64,000 bases of DNA from NCBI RefSeq assembly GCF_034480035.2, contig NZ_CP118753.2, forward strand, positions 2,041,076-2,105,075. The letters are read 5' to 3'. Positions 1 through 9,349 of the stretch are shown one piece after another. Numbering within the stretch: the first letter of the stretch is position 1; every line of letters starts with the position of its first letter. The translations under genes and the position numbers were made by a program. The notes under the pieces are model-generated. The model ran no database searches and was not told where the DNA came from. It was given only the letters and a program-made list of their open reading frames with translations. The DNA is from Methanosphaera sp. ISO3-F5. Lineage in GTDB: Archaea; Methanobacteriota; Methanobacteria; Methanobacteriales; Methanobacteriaceae.

Positions 1-1418
1 GTTTTTGGTGTGATTTATTATGTGTTTCATGTCTTTTGTTTCTGATTATCTGGAAAAAATTAATAAGTATTGTTGTAGAAAATATGTATTAGATGATGTT
101 CATTTTACTCGTAAGCGTAAAATTGGGATGGATGATTTGATTCTTCATATTATTACCAATAAAAACCGTGCTAATGTTGTAGAATGTTTATCTTTTTATA
201 AAGAACTTAAACAGGATGATTTTGTGACTATTACTCCTCAAGCTTTTAGTGAAAAACGACAATATTTGGATCCAAGAGTATTTGTTGATATGAATTCTGA
301 TTTGATGTCTGATATTTATAATCAAAGTGATGAATTAAAGGAATATAAAGAATATTGGATATTTGGTTGTGATACAAGTGTTATTGATTGTCCTAATACA
401 CCTTTAACTAAAAAAGAATGGGATGTTCCAAAAGATAATCCTATCCACGAATATCGTAGTAGAGCAAGAATTTCTGCCATTACTGATGATTTAAATCATT
501 TTATTCTATCTTCAGAAATAGTTCCTAAAAATACATCAGAAGTAGAGTTAGCAATAAACCACATAAACGATTTAAAAGATAAGATAACTCTCAATAAGAG
601 TATAACAGTATATGACCGAGGATATAACAGTACAAAACTAATATTATATCACTTGATTAACAAATCAAACTTCATAATAAGATTAAAAAAGGACACCTTT
701 AAAAATCAACGAGCAAAAATGCTATCAGATGATGAGAACATAGAAATCAAAGTCAAAAAGATTCATAAAAAAGATTTAACACCTGAAGAAAAAATAATTG
801 CTAAAAGTATAGGAAACCCACAAATAAGAGTAGTGAACATACCAGTAACAAGATCCAATGGAGAAACATACATAGAATCATTAATAACCAATCTTCCACA
901 AGAAAAATTTACCCCAGAAGACCTTAAAAGATTATATGGAACCCGATGGGAAACAGAAATCAATTTCGACAGATTAAAAAACAGATTAGACATAGAAAAC
1001 TTCTCAGGACAAAAGAAAATAACTATACAACAAGACTTTTACAGCCACATATTCATTTTCAACATACTAATGGCAACATACAATGACGCCACACAACAAA
1101 TAAACCGAAAATCACGAAAAGAAGTACAAGAAAAACTAGAATACAAACCAAACTTAAACACAATAATAGGACTAATAAGAAAATACCTATTAAAACTAGT
1201 ATTCGAAGATAAAGCAACACGGACAAAAATAATAAAGCACATAACAGAAATAGCATCCAAAAGTTTAGTCACAACAAAAATAAGCCCACCCCCAAACACC
1301 AACAACAGACTAGCACAAGACCCAACAAACAAACACCCCGGAAACAACAGAAAACCATAAAAAAACAAAATGAAAAAAAAGTTACTTCAACACAAAATCC
1401 TTAACTTGATAGCATTGA
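1..1418 (+). mobile_element. IS4-family insertion sequence A (left end outside window)
   Basis: This element holds one transposase gene and ends at a 19-bp terminal repeat (1400-1418) about 40 bp after the transposase stop. That repeat is nearly the inverse of the left end of the neighbouring element B (17 of 19 positions agree). Its own left repeat is not in the window: in element B, once the nested insertion is removed, the repeat lies about 80 bp upstream of the transposase start, and only 19 bp are visible here. The few upstream bases (TTTGGTG...TGATTTAT) resemble those upstream of the transposase in element B, so the two elements are related. Confidence 0.8.
20..1360 (+). CDS. IS4-family DDE transposase (446 aa)
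   Basis: Transposase that cuts and moves insertion sequence A. The catalytic triad can be placed: D118 in a CDTSVID motif, D199 in YDRGYNS, and the IS4 'YREK' signature Y306-x2-R309-x3-E313-x6-K320. The length fits full-length IS4-type transposases and no frameshift is seen, so it may be active. I chose the ATG at 20 because it lines up with the start of the related gene in element B; a second ATG at 29 is possible. The first third is T-rich on the coding strand and the last third is rich in A and C. No clear ribosome binding site is visible. Confidence 0.9.
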   Translation: MCFMSFVSDYLEKINKYCCRKYVLDDVHFTRKRKIGMDDLILHIITNKNRANVVECLSFYKELKQDDFVTITPQAFSEKRQYLDPRVFVDMNSDLMSDIYNQSDELKEYKEYWIFGCDTSVIDCPNTPLTKKEWDVPKDNPIHEYRSRARISAITDDLNHFILSSEIVPKNTSEVELAINHINDLKDKITLNKSITVYDRGYNSTKLILYHLINKSNFIIRLKKDTFKNQRAKMLSDDENIEIKVKKIHKKDLTPEEKIIAKSIGNPQIRVVNIPVTRSNGETYIESLITNLPQEKFTPEDLKRLYGTRWETEINFDRLKNRLDIENFSGQKKITIQQDFYSHIFIFNILMATYNDATQQINRKSRKEVQEKLEYKPNLNTIIGLIRKYLLKLVFEDKATRTKIIKHITEIASKSLVTTKISPPPNTNNRLAQDPTNKHPGNNRKP

Positions 1419-1444
1419 TTTTTTTTCAATGCTATTAAGTTGAG
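1400..1444. repeat. Back-to-back IS termini forming a 19-bp-arm palindrome
   Basis: The right terminal repeat of element A (1400-1418) and the left terminal repeat of element B (1426-1444) face each other across seven Ts (1419-1425). The arms differ at two positions. As RNA this would fold into a long hairpin and could end transcription arriving from both transposase genes, which converge here. The terminator role is inference; the inverted repeat is seen directly. Confidence 0.85.
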
Positions 1445-1462
1445 TTATTTTTTTATCTTTTT

Positions 1463-2794
1463 TTATGCTCTTTTGATATTTCCTGGAAATTTGTTGGTTA
1501 TGTCTTTTACTATTCTTTCTGTGTTTGGTGGATCGATTAAGGATGAAGATAAATCTTCTATCATCTCGTATATACAAAATTCTAATAATTTTAGTTTAAA
1601 TTCTTCTTTTTCTCTTAATAATACTATTAATATGTCTTTGAATAAACTGAGTGCAGTTGATATGTTGATTTGGTATCGTCTTTTTTTGTTTTTTGAGATT
1701 AATATTGTCATAAATCTTTCTCCGTCTTGTTTAAGTGTCATAGTCATGTTGTATGTTAATATTTTAGCGTAGAAGTCTTGTTTTATGCATATTTCTTTTC
1801 TACCGCTGAAATTTTCTATTTCGTGTATGTTTTTTAATCGGTCAAATTCTGTTTCTATACTCCATCTTTGATGATATAACTCTTTAAAATCATCATATGG
1901 TGCCATTTCTTTTGTTAAATTTGTAATAAGGTATTCTTTATTTTCTTCTTCATCATTTTCTTTTTCTAATTTTATTTCGATTATTCTTAGTTTAATTCGT
2001 CCTTCTTTTAGGTATTTTTCTTTTATTTCTTTATTTTCAGCATTTTTTAAACGAGTATTATTTATGTTAATCCATATGTTTTCATCCTGTTTTGTTAAAT
2101 TTTCGCGTTCTTTTTTGAATGTGGAGTCTTTTAATCGTATTATGAAATAGGAGTTTTGTTCTATGATGTTTAACATCATTTCTAGTGAGTCATATCCTCT
2201 GTCACCCATAATTATGCTGTTTTCTAAATCGATGATGTTTTTAAGCTCATTTATTTGTCTAGATGCAAGTTTAGGTTCGCTAGTTGCTTTAATATTGATG
2301 CTAGCACTTATTACCATATTAGTTAGTGTATCAGTTATACATGAAATTCTTGCTCGTGGAATAGTGTTTTTAGCATCTAATTTGGACTTAATTCCATATT
2401 TTTCGTTAGTAATAGTATGATTAGTTAGTGTTATGATAGAAGTATCTGCTGCAAGTAATGATTTTCCATTATATTTATGTAAATGTTTTAATTGTTTGTA
2501 TACGTTATGAATTAACTTATCATTTTCCTCTTTAAATAATTCAGGGAGTAAATTTTGTCTTCTTTGGCAAAAAGCAGAACCTGAAACTTTAAAAAACCAA
2601 TTTTTTTCAATTCTTTTGATGAAATGTCTAGCTTGTGAATTAATGTTTAATCCATTATTATTCAATATAATACCTGCTGTGTTTTCGGGAGTTAATTTTT
2701 TTGAATATATGAAGTTATTTTCATTAACATAATACTTTTTATCTATATTTCGTAAATTGGATAATGTGTTGGATACTATTACTTTTGAAAACAT
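1463..2794 (-). CDS. IS4-family DDE transposase (443 aa)
   Basis: Transposase of insertion sequence B, a clear relative of the one at 20-1360 on the opposite strand. It shows the IS4 'YREK' signature (Y-HQ-R-WSI-E-TEFDRL-K) near residue 320, an aspartate in AADTSIITL near residue 115 and another in MGDRGYDSLE near residue 197. The frame is open throughout and the stop lies about 18 bp inside the terminal repeat. The nested insertion sits only about 25 bp upstream of the ATG and may have displaced the native promoter. The related copy has the same spacing between its ATG and a TTGATTTAT-like sequence, which supports the chosen start. Confidence 0.9.
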   Translation of the reverse strand: MFSKVIVSNTLSNLRNIDKKYYVNENNFIYSKKLTPENTAGIILNNNGLNINSQARHFIKRIEKNWFFKVSGSAFCQRRQNLLPELFKEENDKLIHNVYKQLKHLHKYNGKSLLAADTSIITLTNHTITNEKYGIKSKLDAKNTIPRARISCITDTLTNMVISASINIKATSEPKLASRQINELKNIIDLENSIIMGDRGYDSLEMMLNIIEQNSYFIIRLKDSTFKKERENLTKQDENIWININNTRLKNAENKEIKEKYLKEGRIKLRIIEIKLEKENDEEENKEYLITNLTKEMAPYDDFKELYHQRWSIETEFDRLKNIHEIENFSGRKEICIKQDFYAKILTYNMTMTLKQDGERFMTILISKNKKRRYQINISTALSLFKDILIVLLREKEEFKLKLLEFCIYEMIEDLSSSLIDPPNTERIVKDITNKFPGNIKRA

Positions 2795-2819
2795 GATAAA
2801 TCAAACCACCAAAATATTA

Positions 2820-3411
2820 CATAATGTTTTTTATAGATGATGTGATGCAAAAAAAAATATTAGATTAAAAACAATAAGAATAATGATCTAAACCTATAAA
2901 TTACTATGTATTACTGATTAACTCTTTATTTTTGGGTATAACTTTAGTATTTTTACATTTATAATTTAGTTTTTGAGTTAAAATCTCCCATATTTGCTTC
3001 ATACTGTAATCGACATTAAATTCTTTTAAAATAAAATCATGAACTTCTTGAATAGTAATTTCATCATTTTCTTTAATCATAAGGTCTACTTTATGTAAAT
3101 CTGATTTACTTATTTTTTCTGGTCTTCCACCAGTATAATTAGGTTTCAAACCATCAATTCCCTCAGATTCACAAATTTTAGCCCACCTGTGAATAGTCTG
3201 ATAAGATTTATTCATTTTATGTGCTACCATATCATATGAATAACCTTCTGCTAATAAATTAATAGCATATAATCGTTCATATATTCTATGAGCTATAACA
3301 TACTCATGCATTGCTTCTTTTAACTCAGATTTAGACATATTCCTAAAAATATCAATTTTAGTTTTGCCTACCATATATAATAATATATACATCATCACTT
3401 ATAAATATTAT
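2820..3411 (-). mobile_element. IS630-type deletion derivative nested in IS B
   Basis: Imperfect inverted repeats (22 of 27 positions agree) lie at 2817-2843 and 3389-3415, with outermost bases TTACATAAT and ATTATGTAA. A TA dinucleotide abuts each end (2818-2819 and 3412-3413), matching the TA target duplication of IS630/Tc1-mariner elements. The interior encodes only the helix-turn-helix half of an IS630-type transposase; the catalytic half is missing. It is therefore probably unable to move without help from another copy. Boundaries are inferred from the repeats and the TA rule. Confidence 0.7.
2904..3374 (-). CDS. IS630-type OrfA: helix-turn-helix protein without catalytic domain
   Basis: About 156 aa. 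The first two thirds look like the paired helix-turn-helix region of IS630 transposases (YSYDMVAHKMNKSYQTIHRW, then a GRPEKIS linker and a second winged-helix segment). The protein stops at KNKELISNT, just where the DDE domain would begin. It may be OrfA of a two-frame IS630 element whose OrfB was lost, or a stand-alone DNA-binding protein able to repress transposition by occupying ends; the second idea is speculative. I prefer the ATG at 3374 over the upstream one at 3398, which lies inside the element's terminal repeat. Confidence 0.65.
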   Translation of the reverse strand: MVGKTKIDIFRNMSKSELKEAMHEYVIAHRIYERLYAINLLAEGYSYDMVAHKMNKSYQTIHRWAKICESEGIDGLKPNYTGGRPEKISKSDLHKVDLMIKENDEITIQEVHDFILKEFNVDYSMKQIWEILTQKLNYKCKNTKVIPKNKELISNT

Positions 3412-3486
3412 GTAAAAAAAAATAAACATTAAAAAAAATATATAATCCTACCAAAGTTCAACAATACCTCAACTTAATAGCATTGA

Positions 3487-3826
3487 TTTTTTTTCGAAAC
3501 TTTTTTTTATTATTGAATACTATATATTATTATTAGGAATGAACTTGTAAAATATTTAAAAATATAATAGTATAATAGTGTTTTATAACTCTTTTATTAT
3601 TATAAAAGATTATAGATAATTTTTATAAATTAATCTAATGATATATGTACTCTTATATTATGTACATTTATTGTATGTTTATTCTTTTATAAAATAAAAT
3701 AGTTTTAATCATATTTGTATTAATTGTAAAATATTTCAGTTTATTTTTTTGAATCAAAAATAAAAAAATTAATGCTAGTTATTTAATAACAGTATACTTA
3801 TTAAAAATATAATCGGGGTTAAAAAA
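3487..3826. other. Intergenic region upstream of carA
   Basis: About 340 bases, extremely AT-rich, starting with the T run next to IS B. No open frame and no convincing RNA structure. It must hold the carAB promoter; several TATA-like stretches occur (for example around 3779-3790 and 3800-3812), and I cannot choose between them. A short GGGG at 3814-3817 precedes the carA start and may act as a weak ribosome binding site. Confidence 0.5.
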
Positions 3827-4921
3827 GTGGTAAGAACTGCAAAATTAGCGTTGGAAGATGGTACAATATTAGAAGGTGAAGGTTTCGGAGCAGAAACAGT
3901 AAAAGCCGGAGAAATTGTATTTTCTACCTCAATGACAGGTTATGTTGCAGCATTAACAGATCCTTCATTCAAAGGACAAATATTAATGTCAACATACCCA
4001 TTAGAAGGAAATTATGGAGTATCTAAGGATTGGTATCAATCAGAAGATATTAAAGCCGAAGCATATGTAGTAAGACAAGTTTGCAAAGAACCTTGTCATC
4101 CTAAATCAGAAAAAACATTATCTGAATTTTTAGAAGAAAATGATGTACCTGGAATAAGCGGAATAGATACAAGATCATTAACATTAAAAATCAGAGAATT
4201 AGGTTCAATGAAAGCAGTTGTTGCTAACAAGGAAATAAGTGATGACGAACTACTAAAAATACTGGAAGAACAACCACGCCTAGAAGATATGAATCTAGTC
4301 GAAAAAGTCACAGTAAAAGAACCTAAAACAATTCAAGAAAGAAAAGAATACAATGTAGCAGTACTAGACTGTGGAGTAAAAAAGAATATAATAGACCATC
4401 TTGTAGCACAAGATGTAGGAGTAACAATAATTCCAGCAACAACAACTGCACAGGAAATCTATGACATGAACGTGGACGGAGTACTAGTATCTAGTGGTCC
4501 AGGAAACCCAGAAAATGTAGATAATATACAGGACACAATCAGAGAAATAGCAGAAAAAATGCCTGTCGCAGGAATATGTTTAGGTCAACAAATCATAGCA
4601 TTAGCATATGGTGCAAAAATATATAAAATGAAATTTGGTCACAGAGGTTCAAACCAGCCAGTACAACACTTAGATACTGGAAGAGTCTACATGACATCAC
4701 AAAATCATAGTTTCTCCATAGATCCAGAAAGTATTGGTGAAACCGATCTGGAAATTACTCAAGTGAACTTAAATGATGGAACACCAGAAGCAATCAAACA
4801 CAAAACATTACCAATAATGTGTATTCAATACCATCCAGAAGCTGGACCAGGACCACATGATTCTAAAGTGTTCTTTGACAACTTTGTAAACACTATTAAA
4901 GAATATCATGGGAATAAATAA
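3827..4921 (+). CDS. carA: Carbamoyl-phosphate synthase small subunit (glutaminase)
   Basis: Releases ammonia from glutamine and passes it to CarB for carbamoyl phosphate, the precursor of pyrimidines and arginine. The N-terminal small-subunit domain spans roughly residues 1-130 and the class I glutamine amidotransferase domain about 170-355. The catalytic triad is intact: C251 in GICLGQQ, H336 and E338 in YHPEAGPGPH. At 364 aa it has normal length. The start is a GTG at 3827. It overlaps an upstream in-frame ATG of carB by 14 bases, but the likely carB start lies 34 bases after the carA stop, so the two form an operon. Confidence 0.96.
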   Translation: MVRTAKLALEDGTILEGEGFGAETVKAGEIVFSTSMTGYVAALTDPSFKGQILMSTYPLEGNYGVSKDWYQSEDIKAEAYVVRQVCKEPCHPKSEKTLSEFLEENDVPGISGIDTRSLTLKIRELGSMKAVVANKEISDDELLKILEEQPRLEDMNLVEKVTVKEPKTIQERKEYNVAVLDCGVKKNIIDHLVAQDVGVTIIPATTTAQEIYDMNVDGVLVSSGPGNPENVDNIQDTIREIAEKMPVAGICLGQQIIALAYGAKIYKMKFGHRGSNQPVQHLDTGRVYMTSQNHSFSIDPESIGETDLEITQVNLNDGTPEAIKHKTLPIMCIQYHPEAGPGPHDSKVFFDNFVNTIKEYHGNK

Positions 4922-4955
4922 TAATAACACTATTTTTTTTGAGGAGTTAAAAAAT

Positions 4956-7900
4956 ATGCCAACGGATAAAGATATAAATAAAGTATTAATTATAGGATCA
5001 GGACCTATACAAATAGGACAAGCAGCAGAATTCGATTACTCTGGTTCACAAGCATGTAAATCTTTACGTGAAGAAAATATTGAAACTGTTCTCGTAAATA
5101 GTAATCCAGCAACAATACAAACAGACATAGAAACAGCAGACAAAGTATATGTAGAACCATTAAATGCTGAAATGGTAGCAAAAATTATAGAAAAAGAACA
5201 AGTGGATGCTATACTACCAACAATGGGCGGACAAACAGGATTAAACATAGCAGTAGACCTGGATAAAATGGGCGCCCTAGATGGTGTAAGAGTTCTAGGT
5301 TCACCTATACAAACAATCAAAGACGTAGAAGACAGAGATTTATTCGCAGAATTCATGGACAGACTAAACGAACCAATACCAAAATGTCATGCAGTAAACT
5401 CATTAGACGAAGCATTAAAAGCCGTCGAAGACATAGGCTACCCAGTAATTGTAAGACCAGGATTCACACTAGGTGGAACCGGTGGAGGAATAGCAAACAA
5501 CAGAAAAGAATTCGAAGAAATAGTTCTTCACGGACTTGACATGAGTTTCAACGACCAAGTACTAATCGACGAATCAGTACTAGGATGGCAAGAAATAGAA
5601 TACGAAGTAATGCGTGACAAAAACGATTCATGCATCATAGTATGTAACATGGAAAACATAGATGCAATGGGAATACACACCGGAGAAAGTATAGTAGTAG
5701 CACCTACACAAACATTATCCGATGAAGATAACCAAAAACTCAGAAACGCATCAATAAAAATAATCAGAGCACTAGGAATACAGGGAGGATGTAACATACA
5801 ATTTGCTCTACACCCAATAACAAGGGAATACAAAGTAATCGAAGTAAACCCAAGAGTAAGTAGAAGTAGTGCACTGGCAAGTAAAGCAACAGGATACTCC
5901 ATCGCAAAAGTTTCATCCAAAATCGCACTAGGATTAACACTAGACGAAATCAAAAACGACATCACCAAAGAAACACCAGCATCATTCGAACCAGCAGTAG
6001 ACTATGTAATAGCTAAAGTACCAAGATGGCCATTCGACAAGTTCAAAACCAGCTCCGGAGAACTAGGAGTACAAATGCAATCAACCGGAGAAGTAATGTC
6101 AATAGGAAGAACCATTGAAGAAGCATTACAAAAAGCCATCAGATCATTAGATATAGATCAAGAAGCATTTGAATACATGGAATACACAGACTATGATCTT
6201 GAACATGCAACAGATAAAAGAATGTTCCAAGTATACTCTGCAATAAAAGATGGAAGAGACATCCAAGAATTAGCAGACATTACAAAAATAAGTCCATTCT
6301 TCCTAAACAAAATCAGAAACATTGTAAACTGTGAAGAAGAAATCCAAAAACAAGGAAAAGAAATACTCAAAGATTCCAAATTATTCAGACAAATCAAACA
6401 ATACGGATTCAGCGACAAACGTATCGCCCAATTACTCGATACAACAGAAGACGAAGTGACACAGGCAAGACATGAAATCAGCCTAGCACCAGAATACAAG
6501 ATGGTAGATACATGTGCAGCAGAATTTGAAGCAAAAACACCATACTACTATGGAACATATGATTCACCTTCACAGATGAAAACAAGCAACAATAAAAAAA
6601 TAGCAGTTCTAGGAGCAGGACCTATAAGAATTGGTCAAGGAATAGAGTTTGACTACTGTTGTGTACATGCAGCATTAGCATTAAAAGATGAAAATGTAGA
6701 AACAATACTTATTAACAATAACCCCGAAACAGTAAGTACTGATTACGACATTTCTGACAGATTATACTTTGAACCATTAACCAAAGAAGATGTACTGGCA
6801 GTATTAGAACAAGAAAAACCAGATGGAGTAATTGTTCAATTTGGTGGACAAACATCAATTAACCTCGCAGAATCACTTAATAATGCTGGAATAAACATAC
6901 TTGGAACACCATTCGAAAGTATTGACATGGTAGAAGACAGGGAACAGTTCACAGAAGTACTTAATGATTTAGGAATTCCACAAGCAGATTATGGTATTGC
7001 AAACTCACTTGATGAAGCAAGAGATGCGGCACATAAAATCGGATTCCCAGTACTTGTAAGACCATCATACGTTCTTGGTGGACGAGCAATGGAAATAGTT
7101 TACGATGATAATGAACTGGAAGAATACATGAAAGAAGCTGTGAAAGTTTCAAAAGAACACCCAATACTTGTAGACAAATTCTTAGAAGATTCCATAGAAC
7201 TTGATGTGGATGCATTATGTGATGGAGACGACGTGTATGTATGTGGTATAATGGAACACATAGAAGAAGCAGGTATTCACTCCGGAGATTCAGCATGTGT
7301 AATCCCACCACAATCAGTATCACCTGAAATAATTGAACAGGTAGAGGAATACACTAGGAAACTAGCATTAAGACTTGGTGTTATAGGATTAATTAACATA
7401 CAGTATGCTATTAAAATGGATCCTGAACCAAAATTATATATTATTGAAGCAAACCCAAGGGCAAGTCGTACAGTACCATTTGTAAGTAAAGCAATAGGAA
7501 TTCCTATTGCAAAAATTGCTTCAAAAATAATGTTGGGTGCTAAACTTTCAGACTTTGAACTAGTTAACTATGCAGATATTAAGCATGTTGCAGTTAAAGA
7601 ATCAGTATTCCCGTTCCTTAAAATACCTGATTCAGATTCAGTTCTTGGACCGGAAATGAAATCTACTGGAGAAACTATGGGTATTGATAGGAACTTTGGA
7701 TTAGCATATTATAAATCTCAGCTGGCTGCAAGCAATAATTTACCTACTGAAGGTAAAATATTCATTAGTGTAAGAGATCTTGATAAGCCAAAAATAGCTG
7801 CTATTGCTGAGAAAGCTAAAGAGTTAGGCTTTGATTTAATTGCTACTAAGGGAACTGCCGAAGCTGCACCTGATACTGATATTGATGTTATTCGTAAGGT

Positions 7901-8138
7901 TAGTCAGGGTTCTCCTAATATTCGTGATGCAATGCTTAATGGTGAAGTTGCATTCCTGATTAATACTCCTAGTGGTAAACAATCTGCTGATGATGGTTAT
8001 ATTATCAGAAGATTAGCTATTGAATTGGGTATACCTTATGTTACTACTATTGCTGCGGCTAATGCGGTGTTAAATGCTATTGAAGAAGCAAGTAATGATG
8101 AGTTAACTGTTAAATCATTAAATGATTATGCAGAATAA
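4956..8138 (+). CDS. carB: Carbamoyl-phosphate synthase large subunit
   Basis: Makes carbamoyl phosphate from bicarbonate, ATP and CarA-derived ammonia. Two homologous ATP-grasp halves are visible, each opening with a glycine-rich motif (IIGSGPIQIGQAAEFDYSG and VLGAGPIRIGQGIEFDYCC), followed by a C-terminal MGS-like regulatory domain of about 130 residues. The gene is single and complete (1,060 aa), whereas Methanocaldococcus jannaschii carries it split in two. An open frame extends to an ATG at 4908, but GAGGAG at 4941-4946 points to the ATG at 4956, which also gives the family's usual N-terminus. Coding-strand T content changes strongly along the gene (see findings). Confidence 0.96.
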   Translation: MPTDKDINKVLIIGSGPIQIGQAAEFDYSGSQACKSLREENIETVLVNSNPATIQTDIETADKVYVEPLNAEMVAKIIEKEQVDAILPTMGGQTGLNIAVDLDKMGALDGVRVLGSPIQTIKDVEDRDLFAEFMDRLNEPIPKCHAVNSLDEALKAVEDIGYPVIVRPGFTLGGTGGGIANNRKEFEEIVLHGLDMSFNDQVLIDESVLGWQEIEYEVMRDKNDSCIIVCNMENIDAMGIHTGESIVVAPTQTLSDEDNQKLRNASIKIIRALGIQGGCNIQFALHPITREYKVIEVNPRVSRSSALASKATGYSIAKVSSKIALGLTLDEIKNDITKETPASFEPAVDYVIAKVPRWPFDKFKTSSGELGVQMQSTGEVMSIGRTIEEALQKAIRSLDIDQEAFEYMEYTDYDLEHATDKRMFQVYSAIKDGRDIQELADITKISPFFLNKIRNIVNCEEEIQKQGKEILKDSKLFRQIKQYGFSDKRIAQLLDTTEDEVTQARHEISLAPEYKMVDTCAAEFEAKTPYYYGTYDSPSQMKTSNNKKIAVLGAGPIRIGQGIEFDYCCVHAALALKDENVETILINNNPETVSTDYDISDRLYFEPLTKEDVLAVLEQEKPDGVIVQFGGQTSINLAESLNNAGINILGTPFESIDMVEDREQFTEVLNDLGIPQADYGIANSLDEARDAAHKIGFPVLVRPSYVLGGRAMEIVYDDNELEEYMKEAVKVSKEHPILVDKFLEDSIELDVDALCDGDDVYVCGIMEHIEEAGIHSGDSACVIPPQSVSPEIIEQVEEYTRKLALRLGVIGLINIQYAIKMDPEPKLYIIEANPRASRTVPFVSKAIGIPIAKIASKIMLGAKLSDFELVNYADIKHVAVKESVFPFLKIPDSDSVLGPEMKSTGETMGIDRNFGLAYYKSQLAASNNLPTEGKIFISVRDLDKPKIAAIAEKAKELGFDLIATKGTAEAAPDTDIDVIRKVSQGSPNIRDAMLNGEVAFLINTPSGKQSADDGYIIRRLAIELGIPYVTTIAAANAVLNAIEEASNDELTVKSLNDYAE

Positions 8139-8150
8139 CTTCTAAGCTTC

Positions 8151-8171
8151 ATTTTTTTTACTTATTTTTTT
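8151..8171 (+). terminator. Oligo-T terminator after carB
   Basis: Two T runs (8152-8159 and 8165-8171) lie 14-33 bases after the carB stop. Archaeal RNA polymerase ends transcription at such U-tracts without needing a hairpin. Position and composition support the call; no transcript data are available. Confidence 0.45.
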
Positions 8172-8206
8172 ATATTATTATTATTATTTTTGAGATGATT
8201 TTTTTT

Positions 8207-9349
8207 ATGATTACTATTAAGAATGGTTTAGTGTTAATGGGACATAACCTTAAACCGGTAGAAACAAATGTGATAATAAACGATGAAGGACGAATAATTA
8301 AACTATCACCTAACTATGAAGAAGGTGAAATAATTGATGCTACAAACTGTATTGTAACACCAGCATTCATAAATGCACATATTCATATAGGTGACTCTAT
8401 ATCACGTGATGTAGGAGACGGATTATCAATACAAGAACTAGTAGAACCACCCAACGGACTAAAACACCAAATACTAAGAAAAGCATCAGACGAAGAAATA
8501 ATCCAAGAAATACACGAAACAGCAAAAGAAATGCTATACACAGGAACATCAACATTCATAGACTTCAGAGAAGGAGGAATAAAAGGAATAAACCAACTAA
8601 AAAAAGCAATATACGACCTGCCAATAAACGCATGCATACTCGGAAGAAGCGACAAATACTACGACCCAACAACAACACCAGAACAAGCAAGACTAATAAC
8701 AAGAGAACTACTACAACACTGTGACGGAATAGGACTAAGCGGAGTACAAGACGTAGACCCCGAAATAATGCTACAAATAGCAGAAGTATGCAACCAAGAA
8801 GACAAACTAGCAGTAATCCACGTAGCAGAATACTACCAACTACAAGAACAATCAGTACAACTAACAAACCAAACAGAAATAGAACGAGCACTAAAAGCAG
8901 GATTCACAACACTAGTACACGCAACACACCCAATACTACAAGACCTAGAACTACTAGATGCAACAAGCCCAATAATAGTATCATGCCCAAGATCAAACGG
9001 GATGCTATCAGTAGGAGTGCCACCAATAAGCGCATACATAGAAAACGACATAGATGTAGCACTAGGAACAGACAACGTAATGTTCAACCAGCCAGACATG
9101 TTCAGAGAAATGGAATACGCACTAAAAGCAGTAAGAGCATCATACAAAAACAAGATAACAGCATACGACATACTAAAAATGGCAACAATAAACGGATTCA
9201 AAATACTTGGAAAAGATATAAGCATAAAAGAAGGAAACATATCTGATATACTAATAATCAAAAGAAAATCAGATGATCCCTACTTATCAATAGTTAACCG
9301 TTCATCAGGAGAAGACATAATAAACTTCATAATGGGAAACCAAATGTAA
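8207..9349 (+). CDS. Metal-dependent amidohydrolase (deaminase-like)
   Basis: Member of the cytosine deaminase / MTA-SAH deaminase branch of amidohydrolases, enzymes that hydrolyse amino groups from bases or nucleosides. Metal-binding motifs are visible: HIH in FINAHIHIGD, a histidine in AVIHVAEYY, another in LVHATHP, and a catalytic aspartate in ALGTDNVM. About 380 aa, normal length. The ATG at 8207 follows GAGATGATT (8192-8200), a good ribosome binding site; the ATG at 8195 lies inside that site. Substrate cannot be told from sequence; the methanogen 5'-deoxyadenosine deaminase is a relative. The middle of the gene is extremely poor in T. It converges on the thioesterase gene with no gap. 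Confidence 0.85.
   Translation: MITIKNGLVLMGHNLKPVETNVIINDEGRIIKLSPNYEEGEIIDATNCIVTPAFINAHIHIGDSISRDVGDGLSIQELVEPPNGLKHQILRKASDEEIIQEIHETAKEMLYTGTSTFIDFREGGIKGINQLKKAIYDLPINACILGRSDKYYDPTTTPEQARLITRELLQHCDGIGLSGVQDVDPEIMLQIAEVCNQEDKLAVIHVAEYYQLQEQSVQLTNQTEIERALKAGFTTLVHATHPILQDLELLDATSPIIVSCPRSNGMLSVGVPPISAYIENDIDVALGTDNVMFNQPDMFREMEYALKAVRASYKNKITAYDILKMATINGFKILGKDISIKEGNISDILIIKRKSDDPYLSIVNRSSGEDIINFIMGNQM

Larger units (their letters stand above)
1426..3486 (-). mobile_element. IS4-family insertion sequence B with nested element
   Basis: Bounded by perfect 19-bp inverted repeats at 1426-1444 and 3468-3486 (TCAATGCTATTAAGTTGAG read inward). T runs flank both ends (1419-1425 and 3487-3494), compatible with a target duplication, but the homopolymer makes this ambiguous. 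The 2,061-bp length is too long for a one-gene IS4 element. Taking out the nested IS630-type insertion (2820-3411 plus a duplicated TA) leaves about 1.47 kb, the expected size. Confidence 0.85.

Noticed and set aside
3487-3494. 8-T run as a definite target duplication of IS B
   Set aside because: T runs are common here and the terminal repeat itself begins with T, so the duplication length cannot be decided.
8788-9246. Long overlapping frames within the amidohydrolase and RecJ-like genes
   Set aside because: They arise because T-poor coding strands contain few stop codons in other frames; the proteins are low-complexity (Thr/Asn/Arg-rich) shadows.
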